A DNA stretch of 10,684 bases from Tolypocladium sp. Sup5 PDA-1. Lineage: Eukaryota > Ascomycota > Sordariomycetes > Hypocreales > Ophiocordycipitaceae. The stretch is from the NCBI GenBank assembly GCA_000750105.3, contig JPHH03000159.1:1-10684 (forward strand), read 5' to 3'. A program made the translations under genes and the position numbers. Below are positions 1 to 8,479 of the stretch, in pieces (the first letter of the stretch is position 1; every line of letters starts with the position of its first letter). The notes under the pieces are model-generated. The model was not told the DNA's origin. It saw only the letters and a program-made list of their open reading frames with translations, and ran no database searches.

Positions 1-172
1 CAAAACTACCTCGACTACCCAGACTCTCATTATGACAATATTAGGATGGGTATGAACGGCAGTGGTCAGAAGCTTATAACATAAACACGTATCATGGTAG
101 TATCATTTGAGCAGACAAAGAGTTCTGTTGCCGTAGCTTACGACATGTTTCACATATCAGAGTAACGACCAT

Positions 173-1169
173 TTAGTGCATGCGCCTCCCATCAGCTCTT
201 CCTCCAAAAGACCTGATGTTGGCGCACCATGGCAACCAGGGCCTCGCCGGTTGCGGAGAAAGAATGCCATCGAGTAGCTTCAATGAGTCCCGAGCAAGAC
301 GCCGCCAGGCCGTCCCCGGAACTGGTCGGGCTGGCGCGGCCTTCTGTCCAGAGAAGCCTGTAGATTCCGCCCCCCTACTTTGCAGCCCTCCTCCCATAAT
401 CCGGTTGCCTTCTTGGAAATTATCCCCAATCATATCATCCAGGAAGCTGGTGTCGATCTCCGCCCATGAAGTATCTCTGGTCCAAGACATGCCGTCCTCG
501 GCCTGGCTTGCGTTTCCTACCATCGGATCATCACTCTGGGAGGGTTGAGCCAGGTTATTGGAGGCGATGATCGGAGCTGGCCCTTGGTCGCTGCTGCTTC
601 CCGACGCATTGTCAAGACCTCGCTGCTGCCTTGCTGCTTCTACGCCGATGGAGCTCGAGCCGCCACCCCTGCGGCTGCCAGCAGCATTCGACCCAGTCCC
701 GCCGTCCGACAGCACCTCGTCCGCGCTTGTGTCGGTAAACGCATATGGATCGGCGGTCGTGCTGTGCGAGGACCGCCGTGAGGACCGATGCTGCCGTCGC
801 CTAGCGCTACGTCTCAAGGGCTGCTGTTGTCTTCTGTCGTGATGAGACTGGGCAAGTCGGCGGCTCTGTCTCCGCGGCTGTTGAGTGGTCCTCCCGGACA
901 AGGCATCCGCGATCTATTACCCCGGTTAGTCAGAGAGCTGGTACAGTAGTGTACATGAAGGCTCCTACTAAGCTGTTCACGTCTGGAACCGTCTCCCCCT
1001 CCGGGAGATGGACCATGACACGGTGGCATTGGTGCGTCGGATCCCAATAGGTCGTCGCGGCAAAGACATGCGCCAGGACGCCCAAGTCTTTCGTCTTCTG
1101 CAGGACACTAGGACCGCTCTTGCGGGCCTTAGCCTTCTCCTTGGTGTCGTGTTCGTGCGGATGATCCAT
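173..1169 (-). CDS. Two-exon hypothetical protein, degenerate MADS-like N-terminus plus disordered tail
   Basis: Model: exon 1 1169-969, intron 968-914, exon 2 913-173, about 313 residues. The ATG at 1169 has A at -3 and G at +4. The intron has a GTAGGA donor, an ACTAAC branch site and a TAATAG acceptor, and joins the two frames in phase 0. A GTGAAC donor 12 nt earlier (intron 914-980) is also in frame, so four residues are uncertain. Residues 1-67 are basic and compact: K/R-rich at 10-17, then a stretch shaped RKSG..VLQKTKDLGVL..V, which resembles the K/R-rich helix of a MADS box, followed by a Trp/His-containing segment and HLPEGE. The tail is R/Q/S-rich, then acidic and Ser/Gly-rich, with no fold visible. 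A nuclear or DNA-binding role is inference only; I do not recognise the family. The ORF of exon 2 has no ATG of its own, which supports splicing. Confidence 0.6.
914..968 (-). other. Spliceosomal intron (preferred model, 55 nt)
   Basis: On the minus strand it starts GTAGGA and ends GGTAATAG, with a canonical branch site CTGACTAAC about 17 nt before the acceptor. It removes an in-frame TGA that would otherwise end exon 1 after TVPAL. Phase 0 on both sides. The alternative donor GTGAAC gives 914-980. Confidence 0.6.
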
Positions 1170-2576
1170 GTTAGGCTGCTCTACCGCCTCAAGGCGACAG
1201 ACTGGGACAGGGTGATACAAAAATGGTGGATAAGCACAAGGCCAGCCGGAAGACTGCAGCCTACTCCTTCTTTCACAGGCTTGTCTGCTTTGTTCTGATC
1301 TCCTTCTTGATCCAGGCGGCCTCATGGGGTTCATATGACAGCAGCGTTGTTCAACAAGTCCACAGGAGGGAGGCGTGGCTCTATCGTCCAGGTGTGTCAA
1401 AGTCCACAAGCCATTTTCTGGCCCTTCTCTCGCTCACAACCCTGGCTCATCCATTAGTGGTCTTTGCGTTCCTGAGTCGCTCATTCTTTTCCATGTGTCA
1501 AGGTTTCCAGGTGCTCCGGCGCTCGGGTGTTGCGTAGTCCGAAAGCCACAGGGCAGACCCACCACGACGGACTCTCGGCCTCGACGAGTTGGTGCAGAGA
1601 GCCGATTGCTCAACAATGGTCAAGAAAACCTTTTTTTCCGGGTCACTTTCTCCAAGAGCTTCTAGATCATGCACCTGATACGCTCAATTCATCTGGTGGG
1701 CTCATGGGCAGCAGTGGCTGCTAAGTTGGCCTTCCGCTATGCGCCTGGCATCCACTGATGCTGGTGATGTGACGACGAGGAGATGATGTTGTAGGCGTGG
1801 CCGGCATAATCTAGAGTGAGCCTCCGCCGGCGATTGTCACACACTAGGAAAGAAAACTGTGGGCAAATGAATGCTTGGCGTTCTATTTGATACTGGCATG
1901 AAGCTGCCGTCCTTATAGCTGTGCTATTGAGGCCGTAGATATGACTCACTGTAGGCAACAGTACCGTGCCTGCGGGCTGCACCTGTGCAGCCTGAAGCCA
2001 TACCCAGTATTTGGCCTTGAACACCTGAGACTCGTTCTTGCAACAACGATTCTTTAACTATTTTTTCTTTTTCTTTCACATGATTGTATTTGGCTCGGCC
2101 CGGACACTGGTTACATGATGGCAACAAGAAAACGCGTGATGATGGTGTACTCGCAAATGGGGAATCGAGTCACCTTGGGACAACGGAGATGGCGCAATCT
2201 ATTGTGTTTTGTCACGTGGTGCATAAAGAAGCTGCCTGCTCCAACCTGGAGCCAAATCTTTCCAACCCTGATCGCCCTCAGGCAGTCAGTCGCGTAGTAC
2301 GGGTCAGCAACAGCAGCGTAGCTCTTGCCAAATATCGGCACGTCATTATCTAGCTCTCGCTACCATCGGCGTGCTGTGTGACGCGGCAGATATCATGATC
2401 AACACTCCGGTTCAGGTCCGGATCTACATCAAGTCCCCGATCCGCCGAGTAGCAACCTAACCACATCATCCCTCTCTCTCGCCGTGACCCAGTCCCGCGA
2501 CGTCCAACCCTCGAATCGCCTATGGCCCATCGCCACAAACACCAACCTAAAGACGCCCAGTTTTCCCGAACCGGCA
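1170..2576. other. Gene-poor stretch, about 1.4 kb
   Basis: Open frames here are short, mostly begin at non-ATG codons, and have no recognisable domain or consistent splice signals. The part next to 1170 is presumably the promoter of the minus-strand gene. A pyrimidine-rich run sits at 2051-2078 and a CACGTG palindrome at 2213-2218. Nothing else is supportable. Confidence 0.5.
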
Positions 2577-3177
2577 GCCCACGAAAGGCTTTCGACATTC
2601 TTTTGTCCCTTTGTTTGGCGACTCGATCACTAGCTTCGTGCTCACTGACGACAAGCAAGCAGTAGATCTGGCCAAGGCTCTTGCGTTGCTTCTTCGTCAA
2701 GTTTAGTCTTGCAAGTGTGGATAAAGGTGTTAAACCTGACTGTTCTGTGGGTGCTCCCCGGAAGGCATCTTGAGACAAGCTGACGTGGACGACCCGATTA
2801 TGGGACCTTTCTGAGGATATTCAAAAACCTCTCCCTTGAATCCGGGTCCATTTGTCGATTAGAATCGAGTCAAGCATGTCGCGCAGGCCGTCTACCTGCG
2901 ACAGGTGATAAACGCCTTCAACCATGTCTTGAAACCGAGCCAGCGTCTAGTACTGAGCCTAGGAATTAATCTTTCCGACTAATTCCCTTGGCCTCTCTAA
3001 AACCAGGGGAGCAGCAGGAAGCGCTCGTATAGCGTCCTGCAGAAACTGCTTGACGGGTCGTCTAGTCGCCTTCCTGGCAATGAAGCGGAGGCGCCCACGG
3101 ATCCGCTCGGAGCACATGAAGATGATTGCAGCGAAGACCTCATCTTCAGCACTTGGAACTTCAACTTTTGTCAACTA
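2577..3177 (-). pseudogene. Relic of a fungal deaminase-family protein (N-terminal/middle part), RIP-like nonsense codons
   Basis: One minus-strand frame gives protein-like sequence from about 3174 to 2590, broken by TAG at 3175-3177, 2959-2961 and 2947-2949. The last two sit where Gln (CAG) fits, and CAG-to-TAG is the CpA-to-TpA change made by RIP. After LRDMLDSI (ends 2863) the frame is lost: NRQMDPDSRERFLNIL-RKV continues one base out of register at 2860-2804, as if one C were missing. After RKV about 60-70 nt seem deleted, and the first frame resumes at RVVHVSLSQDAF (2796 on). From memory, this order of motifs (DEVFAAIIF.CS.RIR, F..MV.GV..L..V.GLR.MLD.IPNR.MDP, VV.V.LP..AF, EH.AS) precedes a DDDD-superfamily deaminase domain in large fungal families; that catalytic HAE/CxxC part is absent here. 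The family call is recall-based; the breaks are seen directly. Confidence 0.62.
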
Positions 3178-3342
3178 GATTGCGTACAAAGGCGGGTGAA
3201 AACAAGCTGAATGGAGAAGGTAGAGTATGGCGATATTCGCGGCGCAGTGACGGGGTTTGTTGACGCCATGGCCCATCATTTGATCTTAGACCGCCGACGA
3301 TCAATGGCAGTTGACTTTAGCAGAGACTCAGGCACGGAGGGA

Positions 3343-3848
3343 TTAAGAGTGTTTGGTATTGCAGCGCTTGCAAGCGAGGGTTCCCCTGTGTGCTGCCTCT
3401 GCGGAGCTGGACGCCGGAAGCCCACCGCCAGGCATGAATCGCCGGGTGACGAGGGAAGGGAAGGGAGTCAAGGGACAAGAGCCTGGGGGCGTCGTAGCAG
3501 GATGTGATTAGCCTCACATGCAACAGATAGAGCCGCTGATCGACAGCTGCATCGAAACTAGAACTGGCTGCGAAACCTCCAGCTCCTACACCCTCGCAAC
3601 GCCAACTCACCAGGCGTCTCTGGCCGCCAGCAGATGCCGTCCTGCGGATCCACACTTTCGTATTCTATACATGGCTCGCTGCCGTTCTCACACTCGCCCG
3701 TCTGCACCCAGTAGATGGGTTTGTCGGCTGCAGGTTTTGATTGAATAGGTACCTGAGCAGCGCCGCTTTTAGAGGGAGTCTGGCCTGAGCCCGCTATTCT
3801 CTTTCTGGCGTGTGTCCGAAACCTGTCCTGAGCTGTGTCACGCGCCAT
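3343..3848 (-). CDS. Candidate spliced small protein, function unknown
   Basis: The ATG at 3848 opens an 80-residue frame that is basic at first and then reads like a folded Cys-containing segment (IYWVQTGECENGSEPC, DGICWRPETPG). It stops at a perfect GTGAGT donor (intron starts at 3610). A GGCTAATC branch-like site and a CCCCCAG acceptor at about 3483 would give a 128-nt intron and a last exon 3482-3343, ending in a short tail with ACKRC; total about 125 residues. Shorter acceptors near 3568-3558 give other tails. Upstream, 4178-3915 is another protein-like minus frame preceded by a TTACCAG acceptor and ending at a GTAGGT donor; a 54-nt intron (3861-3914) would join it in frame to codons just before 3848, so the gene may start near 4250. 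No family recognised. The model is tentative and could be another relic. Confidence 0.3.
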
Positions 3849-4374
3849 AGCTGCACAACTCTGCTTTGTGCATAACTTTTAATGGCGCAATCACCGTTTT
3901 TGACGGACACCTACTCTGTACTTCGTGAGTGCTCCGCAAACTCCGTATTCCCCGCCATCATGTCTGCTCACCAACTCCCATCGAAGCCGCTGAGCTGGAG
4001 GAGATGTCACAGTTTGTTCTGCTTTGTTCTTTAACCACGCCACTACTACAATAATTATATTCGAAATAGCGTCGCTGAGAAGTGTATGCCGCTGCGATAG
4101 TTTATCTATGTCCCATCTTGCGACTTCCTCCCAGCTACAATTGACGTTGCGCCCTGTGAAACGAATGGCCTTAACTTCCTGGTAAATCAATGCAAAACAA
4201 CCTCCGTTGATAAGCCGGCATCGGGGATCACTGCAGCCCGGGCGTCTGACCTAAGCATTGACACCTCAGAATTAAGGCCCATTTTATGTAGCCACATGTC
4301 AGCTGAGCAGCGCCAAGTGAAGGGCGTTGGCTACTGTCAGATTGAGACTGCCAAATCAGGCAGTAAGGCCGAAA

Positions 4375-4380
4375 CACGTG
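4375..4380. promoter_or_regulatory. E-box CACGTG upstream of the F-box gene
   Basis: CACGTGA at about 350 bp before the ATG at 4730. It has the same core as the site at 4627-4632. CACGTG is the core bound by fungal bHLH factors. Binding is inferred only. Confidence 0.3.
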
Positions 4381-4626
4381 ACCTCCGGGGACCGGTGCAG
4401 GGTCAATTTCCCCCTGATAGATCATAGGGGACAACAACACACAAGCTACAACTCTCAAGGTGACGATAATCACACGCAATTGAACACTTGGGGATAACTT
4501 CAACGTTGTATTACATCGTGACCATCTGATCCGCTCGACAGCACCAGAAGGGCCCGCTTTCCAGCGCCACACACCGCTCTTCTGACAACAGCTGACGGCG
4601 ATTGAGAATACTGGCGGGGAACATGG

Positions 4627-4632
4627 CACGTG
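4627..4632. promoter_or_regulatory. Second E-box CACGTG, about 100 bp before the F-box start
   Basis: CACGTGA in the same orientation as the site at 4375-4380. Its closeness to the ATG means it lies in the core promoter or the 5'UTR. Confidence 0.3.
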
Positions 4633-4729
4633 ATATGCCTTGGAACCAACAACACAGCTCTCGTCGTCGTCCCTACTACATCGCCTTGTCACTCTCAAGA
4701 AACTCAAAAGCCCATCTCTAGCAGCCAAA

Positions 4730-6340
4730 ATGAACAGGCTACCCCAAGACATCTACGATGGCATTGGCGCATTACTGCATGGCCCAGCCTTTGACCGGCC
4801 AGCGCTGGCCACCGTCTCACGCCAGTGGCAGATAGCCATTGAACGTCAAACGTTTAGGAATATCCGTTTGAGAAGCACCGACCTGGACCGCTTCCAAGCA
4901 TTTGTCCAGAGCAGTCGCCGTCGATATGTCAACGAAATAGATTATCTGGTTATCCTGCCTCCGTATAGCGACGAGGAACGCTGCCGATTCGAGCGCGAGG
5001 ATACTCGCCGGGCAAACGACGAGGTATTCACGGCTGCAATACATTATCTCTTCCACCTTTTAAAATCCTGGGACGCCTGCAAGGATGGCTACATCGAACT
5101 TTGTCTTCGAGATGTATATTCAAGCGTGGACCACCCCTTTCTACGCAGTTCATCGCCCCCTAGCAACGTAAACTTGATTGGTTTGCGCAGAGACGAGGCC
5201 AACGCCCGTACCATCGATCTTTGGGCCTGGCGGTTCCGGTACTCGTACCTCCGTCTCCTGCACGCCTCGGAGCTGCCTACAGTACCTGTGGTTAGGTCTC
5301 TTCGCGTATCTCCCTTAACACGGAATATTTGCGATCGCGTTCCCATCGACATGGCTGCCAAGCTACCAAGTCTCCGCGTAGGCCTCTGGCGAATGAATGA
5401 CTGGGAAATCCGGTATATCGCATTACGTCGGACACATCGACATGATTTAGCTCAAGCGTTTGCACAAGTCTTCCCTCGATCGTCCGCCTTGCAGAGTCTG
5501 AATTTGAACATGATCTCGCCCATCTTCTGGGCCCCAGCCTTTGCCACTGGAACTCTGAATTCAGGGGATTCCGACACACTTGGCGACGCGATCCGCACGG
5601 CCACGGCGGGAATAAGCACACTAAAAGACCTTTGGATAGGTGGCACAATTGACGAGTCCTTGCTCTGGCCCGGTCCAGCCCGTGCCTTGTCGGAGCCCTA
5701 TTGGCAGAACCTGCAACGCCTCCAAGTTCTCTTTTCTGCGAGACGGCCATCTGGCGGCTCCTACTTCCGCGGCCGCTCATTTCGGAATCTCCCTCTGCTG
5801 GCGATAAGCGAACCCTCAGAGGCGGAGGTGCCTCCAGGATACGGAGACGGCGAGCAGGAAGACGCTGAAGCTGCAGTTCGGTTCCTTCCAAGGGAGCACG
5901 TCGGCCTCGACAATCGGACTGTTGAAGTGATACCAGATAACGATTCACTCGTGCCATTGATAGAGGCATTCGGGCGAGCCTGCTTGCAAATGCCAAGACT
6001 TAAATTGGCTCAACTATTTACGTTGATACCTGCACCTGTACAACTCGACGCCGATACATGTTTGCAGGGGAGGGCCACGTGGGGGGTCTGGTACTTGAGT
6101 CCCGGCACTTTGCCCCGTGGGAACAAGGAGAACTTGGATCCGGCCTATTTCGACAATGTTCATCAAAGACGGCTGTTTTGGGATGTAATGGACTGGCGCC
6201 CAGACCTGGACCTGCGAAGGCTTCTTGGAGATATTGGGAGCGACAAATACGGGACAAGTCTGGTTGAGAAATTTGTCGACACTTGGAATACTGTGGGAAA
6301 AGAAAAGTGCCTACGACGCCACAAGGAAAGGCGGTCTTGA
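4730..6340 (+). CDS. F-box domain protein, single exon, 536 residues
   Basis: The ATG at 4730 has an excellent fungal context (GCCAAAATGA). The frame is open further upstream but only from a TTG, so 4730 is the first ATG. Residues 3-45 match an F-box: LPQDIYDGIGALL, a Leu/Val core, SRQWQIAIERQTF. In known F-box proteins this helical domain binds Skp1 of SCF ubiquitin ligases, while the rest selects the target. The middle, about 190-330, has scattered Leu-rich segments (LRVSPL, LQSLNLNMI, LKDLWIGG) rather than regular LRRs. The C-terminal part holds an aromatic segment near 457-500 (WGVWYLSPG, RRLFWDVMDWRPDLD) typical of large fungal F-box orphan families, and ends in a basic tail. No introns or breaks. 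It converges with the minus-strand gene ending at 6491. The substrate is unknown. Confidence 0.85.
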   Translation: MNRLPQDIYDGIGALLHGPAFDRPALATVSRQWQIAIERQTFRNIRLRSTDLDRFQAFVQSSRRRYVNEIDYLVILPPYSDEERCRFEREDTRRANDEVFTAAIHYLFHLLKSWDACKDGYIELCLRDVYSSVDHPFLRSSSPPSNVNLIGLRRDEANARTIDLWAWRFRYSYLRLLHASELPTVPVVRSLRVSPLTRNICDRVPIDMAAKLPSLRVGLWRMNDWEIRYIALRRTHRHDLAQAFAQVFPRSSALQSLNLNMISPIFWAPAFATGTLNSGDSDTLGDAIRTATAGISTLKDLWIGGTIDESLLWPGPARALSEPYWQNLQRLQVLFSARRPSGGSYFRGRSFRNLPLLAISEPSEAEVPPGYGDGEQEDAEAAVRFLPREHVGLDNRTVEVIPDNDSLVPLIEAFGRACLQMPRLKLAQLFTLIPAPVQLDADTCLQGRATWGVWYLSPGTLPRGNKENLDPAYFDNVHQRRLFWDVMDWRPDLDLRRLLGDIGSDKYGTSLVEKFVDTWNTVGKEKCLRRHKERRS

Positions 6341-6490
6341 ATTGCCCGAGGCTGCCATTCCTCTGTTTATTACCCAGAGAATCTGTACCATTGCTGCTAT
6401 TTGTCGTTTGAAATAACGAAAACCGGTAGCCGTGGAAAGAAGCAACAGACGTAATCTATTTGTAGTTTCGAAACAAAAAGAGCGCATGTC

Positions 6491-6747
6491 TCAGTCCATG
6501 TATCCATCACCGGAGCACGATCCGCATGCTTTTCTTTGCTGTTGGGAACCGCCGCAATATTCGCAGATACCGGGAAATGTTCCCGTGCAATAGCAGATGT
6601 GACAACCCGCAAACGGGTTGAGTCTGGTGCATGTACTCTCTGTGCATTCGGTCATTCCGGTCCCAGTCCCGTTGCAGGGGTCGCAAGGACCCCCAGCCCG
6701 TTGGTGCACCTATCTGGGCACCTTTTTCTCATGTATGGCAACTCCAT
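6491..6747 (-). pseudogene. Small Cys-rich protein with DnaJ-like zinc knuckles, frameshifted
   Basis: The frame 6706-6491 encodes four knuckles in order: CDPCNGTGTG, CHICYCTG, CEYCGG and CGSCSGDG, plus extra cysteines. This resembles the CxxCxGxG zinc-binding region of DnaJ/Hsp40 but without J or C-terminal domains. It has no ATG and a TAG directly upstream. In the next frame, the ATG at 6747 (context CCGAGATGG) opens MELPYMRKRCPDRC and reaches a G5 run (plus-strand C5 at 6690-6694), where a one-base shift would carry it into the knuckle frame; unshifted it ends after about 31 residues. So it is a frameshifted gene, a sequence error, or a case of -1 slippage. Expression signals look intact: TATA at 6907-6914, a CA-rich leader without ATG, and a canonical 5'UTR intron 6753-6814. 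Inference: a small zinc protein, cytosolic since no signal peptide is seen. Confidence 0.48.
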
Positions 6748-6752
6748 CTCGG

Positions 6753-6814
6753 CTAGAGACTTGTTAACAAGACACCCTGGAGACGTGGGACCTCCCTCCT
6801 GCATGTATCCTTAC
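6753..6814 (-). other. Probable 5'UTR intron of the Cys-rich gene (62 nt)
   Basis: Minus strand: donor ACAG/GTAAGG, branch TGTTAAC about 12 nt before the acceptor TCTCTAG. The leader exon before it is CA-rich (CAACAAGCACC, CCACAACAAAACAG), typical of fungal 5'UTRs, and contains a short CAT-triplet run (6865-6879). The first ATG after splicing is at 6747. Confidence 0.5.
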
Positions 6815-6906
6815 CTGTTTTGTTGTGGAAAGTGGAAGATTGGTGCTTGTTGCTGGTTGATGACGATGATGATGATGATGCCTAACATCGAGAGGAATGA
6901 GTGCTA

Positions 6907-6914
6907 CTCTTATA
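6907..6914 (-). promoter_or_regulatory. TATA box of the Cys-rich gene
   Basis: TATAAGAG on the minus strand. A start site 25-35 nt downstream would fall near 6880, just past the stray ATG at 6888 and before the CA-rich leader. Confidence 0.4.
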
Positions 6915-7219
6915 CTCGTCCGCTCACGACTGCATAATGGCACTCGGAAGCCGTCTTGGGTCACGGATTTCACAAAGCAAGCAAGTTACGGGTATGATGC
7001 CAAAGCAGCCAACCTTTGTTGGACAAACAAACCGACTCATGTGATAATTTTTCGATTATTTCTGCAAGTCCTTTTTATCTGATGATTGTGCTAGTAAAGC
7101 GTTATATCTGTTTGTGCTCCCAAGAAAAAGATTGCACTCGGTTGGCAGGCAACGCAAACACATGATGATTGTGTGGACATGTTAATGACTAGCAGTGCTT
7201 CTCATAAGCAATCACTTAC

Positions 7220-7715
7220 CATTCGTCGGCGTGCCCGGACGAGATGCTCGCCCTTGCCCTTTAGCCTCTCCCCCTCGTGCGTGATACACAAAGCTCAATC
7301 TATACGAACTGGAAGATGTTGGTCCCCGAATGCAGGCCGACAGTAATGGGAGCAAACGCTTTTGTTGGTCGATATCCCCCTCGATTAGCGACCGCTGGCG
7401 AATCCCAGTACCGCGTCTGCGCTCCCATGGCCGGCTAGAAGACGGGGACGAAGCACTTCTGTGTGACTGAAGGATGAGCGTGTGGAAATCTCCCAATGGT
7501 GTAGACGTCATTAACGAGGCATGTTCTCGTCCGTCTTGATGGAACCGTCCTCTTCCAGACGCAGCATCTCGCTGTTCTCGAGGCCCGTCGCCAGAAACTA
7601 CTACGTAGTGGTTGTCTTGCAGCGTCGCGGATCGTGACACCTTCCTGACCGTATCGAGGCAACGTGGACGACCCGCGTCGGCCTCAGACGGGTCGTAGGA
7701 AGAAAATTTTGGCAT
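7220..7715 (-). CDS. Uncertain hypothetical exon ending at a GTAAGT donor; possibly a relic
   Basis: The ATG at 7715 opens 165 codons, rich in Ser, Arg and Gly, that end at a perfect GTAAGT donor (intron first base 7219). Acceptors at 7091 (TTTACTAG; a 10-codon tail ending TAA at 7056) or 7062 (CTTGCAG; tail ending TGA at 6970) would both finish the gene. No domain is visible. Against it: the most protein-like run in this region, ENSEMLRLEEDGSIKTDEN (within 7594-7511), lies in a different minus frame, with TAG TAG just before it and TAA TGA just after, and a third frame has RYGQEGVTIRDAARQ at about 7656-7612. This pattern suits a decayed gene at least as well as a real exon. Confidence 0.28.
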
Positions 7716-8212
7716 GCTAGCGAACCCTTGGATAGAACCTTGTGCTCCGCGAAGATCTACGAGCCGAAATTGGAGGCGTACCCGAGGCCTTTGGTGCTAT
7801 AACTGCTCTATGCCTCTGCATATTATGAAGTACTAATCACGGCAATCTCGTCGGCCTTCCAACAAACCCGATTCCCGTTTGGTCAGCAGGCTCTTCGATT
7901 GCAGAAATTGACAAGCAATCTACGTCACCCTCCCCGTAGTCCCCCATAGCCCCCCCCGTAGTCTCCATCATCGAGCGACGGCTGTTTTGTTTCGTCGGAA
8001 CTGCGTGTAAGTCAACCAAGTCGACCGTGGGACAGTGACCAGTCCAAGTTTGGGACGTTCCAGGGGTTCCCCATTCGGGATGAGTGAACCGCCCACTCGG
8101 GACGAGTCTGATCCCTGGCCGCCGCTGTTTCACGTTCGTCTTATCGGACGCCCACATTAGACCGGAACTACACTACTTGCCTAATGCAGGACAATTCGCC
8201 GTTATATCCAAA
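7716..8212. other. Stretch of about 0.5 kb without a supportable gene
   Basis: A minus-strand ATG frame at 8157-7837 (106 codons) has no recognisable domain, splice signals or codon pattern that I would trust. A C-run (CCCCCCC) lies at about 7950-7956. Nothing else stands out. Confidence 0.4.
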
Positions 8213-8305
8213 TTGATTCCAAAATCTCCGACAAGAGCTATTAGCCGGAGTAGTTGATCCAAATCCTCCGTCAAGGGATATTTAGCCAGAGGAATTGATT
8301 CCAAA
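8213..8305 (+). repeat. Degenerate 41-bp tandem repeat, 2.3 units
   Basis: Units start at 8213, 8254 and 8295 (the last one partial), each with TTGATTCCAAA or TTGATCCAAA, then CTCCG.CAAG, TATT(T)AGCC and GAG. Spacing is exactly 41 bp twice. In unit 1, CTCCG (8226-8230) and CGGAG (8246-8250) form an inverted pair. It lies 175-265 bp before the start of the propeller gene, in its promoter. Confidence 0.7.
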
Positions 8306-8346
8306 GACGTCGCTCTGGCAGTGCAACGTCGCGGGCGATGCAGCAC

Positions 8347-8352
8347 TATAAG
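8347..8352 (+). promoter_or_regulatory. Possible TATA box of the propeller gene
   Basis: TATAAG 133 bp before the ATG at 8480, leaving room for a 5'UTR of about 100 nt. Confidence 0.35.
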
Positions 8353-8479
8353 TGTCGTTGATGGACCACGATGAACGTGATTGAAATTCCTGACAACCTT
8401 GTAATCAATCCGTTCATTCAAGCAGTTGATCTGTGCGATTTTCTCCTTCACTCTTTTAAACAGCTCACCTTCCTTCACG

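Noticed and set aside
180..548. Plus-strand open frame
   Set aside because: Antisense to exon 2 of the minus-strand gene; low-complexity, GC-rich DNA keeps several frames open.
1223..1537. Plus-strand ATG frame of 104 codons with a hydrophobic stretch
   Set aside because: No domain, lies antisense over the promoter of the minus-strand gene, and the hydrophobic parts are not arranged as clear membrane helices.
3211..3507. Plus-strand ATG frame of 98 codons
   Set aside because: No recognisable motif, and it runs antisense to the possible start region of the deaminase-family relic and to a candidate exon; no splice or promoter support.
4228..4752. Long minus-strand frame of 174 codons over the F-box promoter
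   Set aside because: Starts at a non-ATG codon in the open frame, overlaps the F-box start antisense, and shows no domain.
5292..5996. Minus-strand frame of 234 codons
   Set aside because: Antisense shadow of the F-box gene, with composition explained by the opposite strand.
6536..6937. Plus-strand frame with a run of Met from ATG triplets
   Set aside because: Antisense to the Cys-rich gene and its leader; the Met run is a GAT microsatellite in the leader.
7837..8157. Minus-strand ATG frame of 106 codons
   Set aside because: No domain, splice sites or convincing codon pattern; could be chance.
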